Source: Nocardia alni
GTDB taxonomy: Bacteria > Actinomycetota > Actinomycetes > Mycobacteriales > Mycobacteriaceae
Assembly (NCBI RefSeq): GCF_019038435.1
Contig: NZ_JAGPOX010000090.1
Location: forward strand, 1-40,314
Length of the DNA: 40,314 bases
Reading direction: 5' to 3'
The translations under genes and the position numbers were made by a program. The stretch's first letter is position 1, and each line of letters begins with the position of its first letter. Positions 32,024 through 38,960 of this stretch are shown here, in pieces. The notes below the pieces were generated by a model. That model was not told the DNA's origin and made no database searches. It saw nothing but the letters and a program-made list of their open reading frames with translations.

Positions 32024-33499
32024 ATGATCACACACTCGTTCTCGACACAGCTCTACATCGATGGCCAGCGGACCGATGGTGAATCGAATACCGTCCTGGC
32101 AGTCCGCAATCCGGCCACCGAGCAGACCATCGCCGAAGTTCCCGACGCATCCGTCGCGGATGTGCGCCGCGCGATCACGGCCGCGCGCCACGCGTTCGAC
32201 GAGGGACCGTGGCCGCGCATGACACCCGACGAGCGTGCCGCCGTACTGCTGCGGATGGCCGAGGAGATGGAGCGCCGGATTCCGGAGCTGGTCGCGGTGA
32301 ACATCGCCGAGGCGGGCTCGGTGCGGGCCCTGGCCGAGACGCTCCAGACCCGGGTGCCCATCGCGCACCTGCGGGATATGGCCCAGCGGGTGATGCCCGC
32401 GTTCGCCTGGGAGCGCCCGGTGGATCCCACGATCATGCCGGGAGTCGGTATCTCCCAGGGGATTCTGCGACGTGAGCCGTACGGTGTATGCGCGCTCATC
32501 GCGGCCTACAACTTCCCGTTCTTCCTGAGCATGATGAAGCTGATTCCCGCCCTGGCCGCCGGATGCGCGGTCGTGCTCAAACCCGCGCCCGCCACCCCGC
32601 TGGAATCGCTGCTGATCGGTGATTTCGCCGACGCGGCCGGACTGCCGCCCGGCGTGCTCAACGTGGTGACCGGCGATATCGAGGCCGGGCGGGAGCTGAC
32701 CACCGATCCCATGGTGGACCTGGTCAGTTTCACCGGTTCGGACGCCGTGGGCCGCAAGGTGTACGCGCAGGCGGCGGCGTCGATGAAGAAGGTCGTGCTC
32801 GAGCTCGGCGGCAAATCCGCTACCATCGTGCGCGCCGACGGCGATCTGGACGGGGCTGTGCGCTCGGCCTTCTTCGGCATCACCACGCATGCGGGACAGG
32901 GATGTTCGCTGCTGACCCGCACGATCGTGCACGAGTCCGTGCACGACGAGTTCATCGATCGGCTGCACAAGCTCCTGGGCCAGGTCAGGGTCGGGGACCC
33001 CGCCGACGAATCCACGACGATGGGTCCGCTGATCAGCCAGGCGCAACGGGACAAGGTGGAGAAACTGATTCGGGCCGGCGAGCAGGCGGGAGCCCGGATC
33101 GTCTGCGGCGGTGGACGACCCGCGCATCTGGACCGGGGCTACTTCGTCGAGCCCACGCTGTTCGCCGACGTCGACAGGTCGATGACCATCGCGCAGGCCG
33201 AATTCTTCGGCCCGGTGGGCGTAGTCATCGGATTCCGCACCGACGACGAGGCGGTCCGCATCGCCAACGACAGCCCGTACGGCCTGTCCGGCGCGGTCTG
33301 GAGCGCCGATACGGTCGCGGCCTACGAACTAGCCGCCCGGATCCGCACGGGCAGTGTCGCGATCAACGGGGGCGGCGCCGGGGTGACGCCGCGGGCGCCC
33401 TTCGGCGGTTACAAGCAGAGCGGAATCGGCCGGGAGTGGGGCGAATTCGGCCTGGACGAATACTTGCAGACCAAGAGTGTCGCCTGGGCGGCGCGCTGA
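32024..33499 (+). CDS. Aldehyde dehydrogenase (NAD(P)-dependent)
   Basis: A complete 491-residue aldehyde dehydrogenase. The catalytic Cys is C294 in GQGCSLLTRT, the general base is E260 in LELGGKSA, the Asn is in YNFPFFLS and the FTGSDAVG turn binds NAD. The C-terminal EFGLDEYLQTKSVAW closes the oligomer interface. It would oxidise an aldehyde to an acid, the natural product of P450 or alcohol dehydrogenase action on a side-chain methyl, before CoA activation. It lies 68 bases after the luciferase-like gene and 19 before the acyl-CoA dehydrogenase. Confidence 0.94.
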   Translation: MITHSFSTQLYIDGQRTDGESNTVLAVRNPATEQTIAEVPDASVADVRRAITAARHAFDEGPWPRMTPDERAAVLLRMAEEMERRIPELVAVNIAEAGSVRALAETLQTRVPIAHLRDMAQRVMPAFAWERPVDPTIMPGVGISQGILRREPYGVCALIAAYNFPFFLSMMKLIPALAAGCAVVLKPAPATPLESLLIGDFADAAGLPPGVLNVVTGDIEAGRELTTDPMVDLVSFTGSDAVGRKVYAQAAASMKKVVLELGGKSATIVRADGDLDGAVRSAFFGITTHAGQGCSLLTRTIVHESVHDEFIDRLHKLLGQVRVGDPADESTTMGPLISQAQRDKVEKLIRAGEQAGARIVCGGGRPAHLDRGYFVEPTLFADVDRSMTIAQAEFFGPVGVVIGFRTDDEAVRIANDSPYGLSGAVWSADTVAAYELAARIRTGSVAINGGGAGVTPRAPFGGYKQSGIGREWGEFGLDEYLQTKSVAWAAR

Positions 33500-33518
33500 T
33501 CCGCACCGGGAGGCGGCG

Positions 33519-34634
33519 ATGAACTTCGAGCTCACCGACGAACAGGCGATGCTGCGGCAGGCGGTATCCGCGCTGCTGAGCGGGTATGCGCCGATCGGTG
33601 TCGTGCGCGACCAACTCGACCGCGACGACGATGTCGATCCCGAATTATGGCGATTGGCAGCGGATCTCGGGTGGCCCGGGCTCGTGCTGCCCGAGGAGTA
33701 CGGCGGTTCGGGCCAGGGCCTGGTCGACCTCACGCTGGTCACCGAGGAGGCCGGGCGGGCGCTGGCCCGGGGCCCGTTCTCCTGCACCGCCACCGTCGGC
33801 CATGCCCTCGCCGAATGCGGCTCGCCCGGAATACGAGCCGAGATCCTGCCCGCCCTCGCCAGCGGATCAGACTGGGCTACTTGGGCTTTCGCCGAGCATA
33901 ATGCGCCTTGGACGCCGGACGGGCTGCGGGCCACCGCCCGTGACGGGGGCGACGTCATCACGCTGGACGGCATCAAGATCGCGGTGCAGAACGCGGCGGG
34001 TGCGCGCTGGTTGCTCGTCACCGCCCGGTACGCGGGAATTCCGACGTCCTTCCTGGTCGATCGGGACACCCCCGGTCTCACGATCCGCCGCGAGCGCACC
34101 CTCGATCCGACCCGCCTGTTCTACGAGGTCCGCCTCGACGCCGTGCGCGTGCCCGCCGACCGACGCCTCGACGGCGGCCCCGGGGCTGTGCAGCGACTCC
34201 TGGACTACGCGGCGGTGCTGCGCTGCGCCGACGCGGTGGGCGCCATGCAGCGCATGCTCGAACTCACCGTCGACTACACGAAGGTCCGCGAGCAGTTCGG
34301 CCATCCGATCGGTAGTTTCCAGGCCGTCAAACACGCCTGCGCCGACGCGGCTCTGCGAGTGCACGGCGCCCGCGCGGCCACCTACTACGCGGCGATGGCG
34401 GCCGACGCGGGGACCGCGGACGCGGACCGTGCCGCCTGCGTCGCCGCCTCCTACGTCTCCGATGTCGCGGGTTCGGTCGCCGACGCCGCCCTGCAACTGC
34501 ACGGCGGCATCGGCTTCACCTGGGAACACGACCTGCACCTGTACCTGCGCCGGGCCAAGACCGACCGGGTGCTGTATGGGGATGCGAGCGTGCATCGCGA
34601 GCGACTGTTCACACTGCTGCGAAAGAGCCTGTAA
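33519..34634 (+). CDS. Acyl-CoA dehydrogenase, HGGIGFTWEHD-type subunit
   Basis: A 371-residue acyl-CoA dehydrogenase of the same subtype as 26249-27358: MNFELTDEQAMLRQAVSALL, LVLPEEYGGSGQGLVDL, YTKVREQFGHPIGSFQAVKH and LQLHGGIGFTWEHDLHLYLR. ATG 33519 follows GGGAGGCGGC. Last gene of the plus-strand operon. A palindromic element follows 55 bases later and probably ends transcription. In related catabolic systems this subunit type has lost or moved active-site residues and works with the other subtype; whether that applies here is inference. Confidence 0.88.
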   Translation: MNFELTDEQAMLRQAVSALLSGYAPIGVVRDQLDRDDDVDPELWRLAADLGWPGLVLPEEYGGSGQGLVDLTLVTEEAGRALARGPFSCTATVGHALAECGSPGIRAEILPALASGSDWATWAFAEHNAPWTPDGLRATARDGGDVITLDGIKIAVQNAAGARWLLVTARYAGIPTSFLVDRDTPGLTIRRERTLDPTRLFYEVRLDAVRVPADRRLDGGPGAVQRLLDYAAVLRCADAVGAMQRMLELTVDYTKVREQFGHPIGSFQAVKHACADAALRVHGARAATYYAAMAADAGTADADRAACVAASYVSDVAGSVADAALQLHGGIGFTWEHDLHLYLRRAKTDRVLYGDASVHRERLFTLLRKSL

Positions 34635-34689
34635 CTACCCGATTTCCACCGACCGACACGGCTCTGCCCTCGTCATCCCCGCACGGCTA

Positions 34690-34789
34690 CGCCCCTCATC
34701 ATTCCGACACGCTTTTGGCCGGGATCCACCGGTACTCCAACGGTTCCGATGGATCCCGGCCAAAGCACGCCGGGATGATGTAAGGGGCG
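34690..34789. repeat. 100-bp REP-like palindrome between convergent genes
   Basis: TTTGGCCGGGATCCA (34714-34728) is mirrored exactly by TGGATCCCGGCCAAA (34750-34764). Imperfect symmetry runs outward to CGCCCCT (34690-34696) and AGGGGCG (34783-34789), giving arms of about 43 bases with a few bulges and a short loop. A partial extra copy of the outer arm (gtcatccccgcacgg, about 34671-34685) precedes it. The size and the CATCAT-like outer ends suggest a dispersed intergenic repeat. Here it sits between the dehydrogenase stop and a convergent membrane-protein stop and can act as a two-way terminator. Confidence 0.75.
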
Positions 34790-34797
34790 CTTCGTGA

Positions 34798-35553
34798 TTA
34801 CGGTACGGACGCTCCTCCGGAGGCCACGGGCTCAGCCTGTTCGGCCACCTCCTCGGCGGCCTCGCCCTTGATTGCCCGCAACAGCACGATCGGCGTGGAC
34901 AGCTTCCACACCAGATACGCGAGATTCGGTATCAGGTAGGCCAGCAGCCCATTCCACGCGAACGGCCCTGTCTTCGTGAGGAATACGAAGGCCCCCGGGA
35001 TGAACAACACGCCGAGCACCACGTTGAGCCAGCCGTACCACCGCGGGAAGACAGGCTTGGGGCGCTTGTCGATCAACGCGCCGAACGCGATCGACCAGAC
35101 CTGCAAGACCTGAATGCACGCGTTGCCCACCAACATGAGCCAGAAGATGTCGCTCATCGCCGACAGCACGTCGAGCGAATGCTGGCCCGGCCGGAAGGCG
35201 GCAGCCGACAGAATCGCCATGGGGAAGAAGAACCCGACGGGCGCGACGACGCCGGAGAGCAGTTGGAGCATCGATATCAGGCCCCAGCCGCCTTCTATGC
35301 GGCGCAGTTGCAGGCTCGTCACGACGACATACGGATACTCGAACGGCACCGCCAGCACGATGATGACGGTACCGACGAGTATGCCGGTGTGGTGGTGCAC
35401 CAGAAAGTCGTGAATCCCCTGCTGCCCCATGGTCGGGCTGATCGGCGAGAGGATGCCGGCGCAGGCGAACGCGACATAGAACGCCACCAGCAGTAGATAT
35501 CCCGACCACGCCGAGAGGCGTTCCAACCTGAAGTAGGTTGCCTTTTCCATCAC
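34798..35553 (-). CDS. Six-helix integral membrane protein of unknown function
   Basis: A 251-residue protein with six hydrophobic stretches at about 17-37, 56-78, 88-112, 130-155, 170-192 and 198-222. There is an acidic, Ala/Glu-rich cytoplasmic tail and no signal peptide beyond the first helix. GIHDFLVHHHTGILVG holds three adjacent His residues before helix 2. GAAGGAG precedes the two start codons ATG 35553 and 35550. I recognise no family with certainty. Being last in the ring-cleavage operon it might bring the substrate in, or anchor something at the membrane. It is small for a permease. Confidence 0.7.
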   Translation of the reverse strand: MMEKATYFRLERLSAWSGYLLLVAFYVAFACAGILSPISPTMGQQGIHDFLVHHHTGILVGTVIIVLAVPFEYPYVVVTSLQLRRIEGGWGLISMLQLLSGVVAPVGFFFPMAILSAAAFRPGQHSLDVLSAMSDIFWLMLVGNACIQVLQVWSIAFGALIDKRPKPVFPRWYGWLNVVLGVLFIPGAFVFLTKTGPFAWNGLLAYLIPNLAYLVWKLSTPIVLLRAIKGEAAEEVAEQAEPVASGGASVP

Positions 35554-35569
35554 CGGATCTCCTTCGATC

Positions 35570-36751
35570 TCAGATCAGAACTTGCATGGCGGGGGGCAGC
35601 TCGAGGCCCATGGAAACCAGCGCATTCGCGTGGTAGGACACCCCTGGCACATGGATCATGTGCTGGAGTCCCGCGTGCGCGTCGCGCCAGTATCGCTGCA
35701 CCGGGTTGCCGCGCCGGATGGCGTTGCCGCCCGAGCGCACGAAGATCTCGTCCAGCGCCGAGACCGCTCGCCATGCGCAGCGAACCTGGTTGCGCCGCAC
35801 CGTGGATCGGTCCTCGAGCGTCAGTTCCTGGCCGGCGTCCTTCTTGTCGTACAGCCTGCTGATGCCGTCGAGCAGCTGAACCCGGGACGCCTGGATCTCC
35901 GAGGCCGCCTCGGCGGCGGCGTAGAGCACGTACGGATCGTCCTTGATCTGCACGCCGGTGACCGCGACGCGCTCGCGCTGCTGGCTCAGGTGCACCGCCA
36001 GCCCGCCCTCGCAGATCCCGATGACCGCGGCGGTGATCCCCAGCGGGAACATCGCCATGAACGGCAGCTTGTACAGCGTTTCGGTGAGACCGATCCGGTC
36101 TGCGGCGGTGCCCATCTGCACCTCGAGCTGATCGATCGTCCGGTGTTCGGGAATCAACGCCTTGTCGACCACGACGTCCTTGCTGCCGGTGCCCGACAGG
36201 CCGATCACATCCCAGGTGCCGTCCTGCACCGGACAATCCGCGCGCGGCACCAGGACGTGCAGCACCTTCGGCGGCTGTGCCGGTGCGCCCGAACCGTTTC
36301 CGGCCAGCGCGCCCAGGAAGTTCCACGCACAATGGTCCGCTCCCGAGGAGAACGGCCAGCGCCCACTGAGCACATAACCCCCCTCCGCCGGGTCGGCGAT
36401 ACCGCCGGGCATGTACGGAGAGGCCATCCAGGTGTCCGGGTCGTCGCCCCAGACCTCCTGCGCGGCACGATGATCCAGCTGCGCCAGCTCCCACGGATGC
36501 ACGCCGACCACGCCGGACACCCAGCCGGCCGCGGCGTCGTTGCGGGCCACCGCCATCACCGCCTCGGCGTAGTCCCGGGGGTGGGCGGCGTAACCGCCGA
36601 ATTCCTTGGGCTGCAACATCCGGATGACCCCGGCGGAGCGCAGCAATGCCGCGGTCTTGTCGCTGAGCCTGCCCAGTTGTTCGTTCTCCTCGGCGAGGGC
36701 GGCGAATTCGGGGCCCAGTTCCTCGACGCGGGCTACTACTTCGTGTGTCAT
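35570..36751 (-). CDS. HsaA-like flavin-dependent monooxygenase, second copy
   Basis: A 393-residue group D flavin monooxygenase, oxygenase component. It has MLQPKEFGGYAAHPRDYAEA, AAAGWVSGVVGVHPWELAQL, YVLSGRWPFSSGADHCAWNF, IGLSGTGSKDVVVDKALIPE and the C-terminal QRYWRDAHAGLQHM. It resembles HsaA more distantly than 518-1678 and lacks the GLP ending. It sits between the C-C hydrolase (8 bases upstream) and the membrane protein, in the same operon as the extradiol dioxygenase, so it should make the catechol that enzyme opens. No reductase is in this operon; 1685-2227 could serve both. Confidence 0.88.
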   Translation of the reverse strand: MTHEVVARVEELGPEFAALAEENEQLGRLSDKTAALLRSAGVIRMLQPKEFGGYAAHPRDYAEAVMAVARNDAAAGWVSGVVGVHPWELAQLDHRAAQEVWGDDPDTWMASPYMPGGIADPAEGGYVLSGRWPFSSGADHCAWNFLGALAGNGSGAPAQPPKVLHVLVPRADCPVQDGTWDVIGLSGTGSKDVVVDKALIPEHRTIDQLEVQMGTAADRIGLTETLYKLPFMAMFPLGITAAVIGICEGGLAVHLSQQRERVAVTGVQIKDDPYVLYAAAEAASEIQASRVQLLDGISRLYDKKDAGQELTLEDRSTVRRNQVRCAWRAVSALDEIFVRSGGNAIRRGNPVQRYWRDAHAGLQHMIHVPGVSYHANALVSMGLELPPAMQVLI

Positions 36752-36759
36752 GGTTGCTC

Positions 36760-37635
36760 CTACCGGGCTGCCGCATCGCGGGTGAGGAATTCGGTTGCGA
36801 CACGCTCGAATTCGTTCTTGCGCTCCACCTGTATCCAGTGCCCGCAGCGAGCGAAGGTGTGCAGTTCGATGTCGGGCACCATCCGGTTACCGACATGTGC
36901 CCCGTCGTACGGGAGCATGCGGTCGTCGCGCCCCCACAGCATCAGCGTCGGGGTGGTGAAGGTGGCCGCGCGCGTCCACAGCGGGGTGTACGTGGCGCGC
37001 AGTCCCGGATCCATCAGTGAGCCGAAGATCTTCCGCGCACGGTCCAGGGCGCCCTCGGCGGTCGCGGCGCTCAGCCGCTCATCGACCAGTTCATCGGTGA
37101 TCAGGCTGTGGTCGAACACCATCGCCTTCAGCCACGCGATCATCCGGTCCCGGCTCGGATCACCGAGGAATTCGAACAGCCGCGCGAAGCCCTCGCTGGG
37201 TTCGGGCGCGAACGTCGCCACCGACAACCCGCCCGACCCCATGGTGATCAGCCGCCGGACCCTGCCCGGCAGCAGCGCCGCCAGTTCCGCCGCGACCGCG
37301 CCGCCCATGGAATTGCCGGCGAAACCGGCCGATTCGATGCCCAGCCGGTCCATCAGCCCGGCGATCTGCCGTGCCGCGGCCACGAAGTACATCTCGTTCA
37401 GCACGGGCAGATCGCTGCCGCCGAAGCCCGGCAGGTCGGGCATGATCGTGCGAAAACGGCCCGCGAACACCGGCAGGTTGTCGCGGAAGTTGGCCCAGGC
37501 GCTGACGCCGGGCCCGGACCCGTGCAGCAGGAGCAGCGGCTCGCCCTCGCCCGCCTCGTGGTAGGCGATGGTGTGTCCGCCGACTTCCGCTGTGGCACGG
37601 GTCGATTCGTAGGTCAAGGTGTGCACTGCGGTCAT
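36760..37635 (-). CDS. Alpha/beta-hydrolase, HsaD/BphD-like C-C bond hydrolase
   Basis: A 291-residue alpha/beta hydrolase of the meta-cleavage-product hydrolase group, which cuts the C-C bond of the ring-opened dienoate. LLLLHGSGPGVSAWANF is the typical oxyanion segment, S109 lies in FAGNSMGGAVA, the acid is D237/D238 in LMLWGRDDRMLP and H266 is in RCGHWIQVER. Its ATG overlaps the stop of the dioxygenase gene (ATGA at 37632-37635), as expected for consecutive steps. The HsaA-like gene follows 8 bases later. Substrate specificity is not predicted. Confidence 0.9.
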   Translation of the reverse strand: MTAVHTLTYESTRATAEVGGHTIAYHEAGEGEPLLLLHGSGPGVSAWANFRDNLPVFAGRFRTIMPDLPGFGGSDLPVLNEMYFVAAARQIAGLMDRLGIESAGFAGNSMGGAVAAELAALLPGRVRRLITMGSGGLSVATFAPEPSEGFARLFEFLGDPSRDRMIAWLKAMVFDHSLITDELVDERLSAATAEGALDRARKIFGSLMDPGLRATYTPLWTRAATFTTPTLMLWGRDDRMLPYDGAHVGNRMVPDIELHTFARCGHWIQVERKNEFERVATEFLTRDAAAR

Positions 37636-38633
37636 GGTTGCAATCCGGCCGACGGCGTGGTCGTGAGGAACGAGCCGCCCGGACCGACGTCCAGGGCCTC
37701 GCCGTACCACGTCTGCCCCCACTGCAATTCGGGGATCTTCCACTCCAGCGCCTGCCAGTCCGGATCGAAGATCAGGTATCCGCCGGAGTAGAGCTCGATC
37801 CGGTGGCCGGAGCCGGGATCGTGAATGTAGAGGTACATCGCCTGGCCGATACCGTGTTTGCCCGGGCCGTGCCCGAAGTCGATCTCCAAGTCCCGGATCT
37901 CGTCGACCGCGCGCAGGATGTCGTGGTAGTTCTCGATATTGAAGGCCGCGTGGTGGAAGCGCCCGTTGGCCTCCTCCGCGTTCACGCCGATCGCGAGATC
38001 GTGCACCTGCGGCGTCACCGACAGCCACGACGCCAGGACCGTCTCGGGTGCCTGCGGGATCATCGCGAACTCACGTCGCTTGAACCCCAGCGCCTCGCGC
38101 AGCCAGCCCTCGGCCTGGTTCACCGTGCTCGGACTGCACTGCACGTTCAGATGATCCAGGCGCCGCACCCCGAAACCGCGTCGGCGCGAAGAGTTGCTGA
38201 GCAGCTTGGACCGCAATTCCGGTGGCGCCACCGGCTTTTCGATGTCGTAGTACAGCTCGAAGGGATGCTCGCTGCCCGGCACCAGGAAACGGATCGCGGT
38301 GCCGCGGCCGATCTCGTGCCCGGCGGGCAGCTCGACCGACTCGATCTCCGCCTCGGTCAGCTGCTTGTGGAACAGCTCGACGTCCTGTGGCCGCTTGACC
38401 CGGAAGCTGTAGGAATTGACCCGCGCCTCGTCCTGCTGGGTGAGCACCAGCGAGTGATGCGTGAGTTCCTGATATCCACGCAGGTAGGCCACGCCGTCGG
38501 ATTCGGCGACGACCTCCATGCCCAGCAGGTCCCGGAAGAACCAGAGCGAGCGCTGCAGGTCGGGAGTGCCCAGCGAGAAGCCGCCGGCGTGGGCTATCTG
38601 CGGGCCCGGATCGTAGTCGTGCGAACCAGCCAT
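37632..38633 (-). CDS. Extradiol (catechol 2,3-type) ring-cleavage dioxygenase
   Basis: A 333-residue two-domain type I extradiol dioxygenase (vicinal oxygen chelate fold). The iron ligands are visible in the C-terminal domain: H161 in RRLDHLNVQ, one of H227/H228 in RFHHAAFNIENY, and E280 in GHRIELYSGGY with Y286. It would open a catechol next to the hydroxyls. The sequence around 225-286 resembles catechol 2,3-dioxygenase more than the biphenyl type, so the ring may be a simple or alkyl catechol rather than a steroid. ATG 38633 starts at the first methionine of the domain. First gene of the meta-cleavage operon. Confidence 0.9.
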   Translation of the reverse strand: MAGSHDYDPGPQIAHAGGFSLGTPDLQRSLWFFRDLLGMEVVAESDGVAYLRGYQELTHHSLVLTQQDEARVNSYSFRVKRPQDVELFHKQLTEAEIESVELPAGHEIGRGTAIRFLVPGSEHPFELYYDIEKPVAPPELRSKLLSNSSRRRGFGVRRLDHLNVQCSPSTVNQAEGWLREALGFKRREFAMIPQAPETVLASWLSVTPQVHDLAIGVNAEEANGRFHHAAFNIENYHDILRAVDEIRDLEIDFGHGPGKHGIGQAMYLYIHDPGSGHRIELYSGGYLIFDPDWQALEWKIPELQWGQTWYGEALDVGPGGSFLTTTPSAGLQP

Positions 38634-38960
38634 GCGCGCTCTCCTTCGAGTCGAAATATGGTGCTGGCTGGCAAGTTTGAGTAGCGGACGCGCAGCGCAG
38701 GCCGGAGTTTCCGCACACTGGGACGCGTCGGGGCGCGCGGGGCCGCCGCGATCGGCTCTCGCGCGAGAGCCCGAGTGATCCCGCTCACCGGAAAACCGTT
38801 CTCGACCGGACATCGGCGGCAGCACACTCGACGAACATCCGATCCCCCGCGTCTCCCGGCATCTCGCCTTCTCTCGCGTGCGCCCGTCGGCGTCACCGCC
38901 ACGGCGTCACCGACCGTATCGCCGCCCCCGAGACACCGAAGCAGAAAGGCAGGCAGAAAG
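38634..38960. other. Divergent region, meta-cleavage operon / KstD-like gene
   Basis: A 327-base gap. It holds the 18-bp palindrome described separately and otherwise ordinary GC-rich DNA. GGAG-type sites are seen before ATG 38633 (AAGGAGAGCGC); before ATG 38961 the stretch AGAAAGGCAGGCAGAAAG fits loosely. No gene is supported. Confidence 0.4.
38754..38771. promoter_or_regulatory. 18-bp perfect palindrome, candidate operator
   Basis: GGCTCTCGC / GCGAGAGCC is exactly symmetric over 18 bp with no spacer, flanked by GATC on each side at slightly unequal distance. It lies midway between the divergent starts at 38633 and 38961, ideal for one dimeric regulator controlling both. The regulator is not identified; an IclR, GntR or TetR protein is possible. 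Confidence 0.5.

Noticed and set aside
35582..37564. 660-codon open frame opposite the meta-cleavage operon
   Set aside because: It lies antisense to the monooxygenase and hydrolase genes, whose catalytic motifs are unmistakable. It has no ribosome site and no domain.
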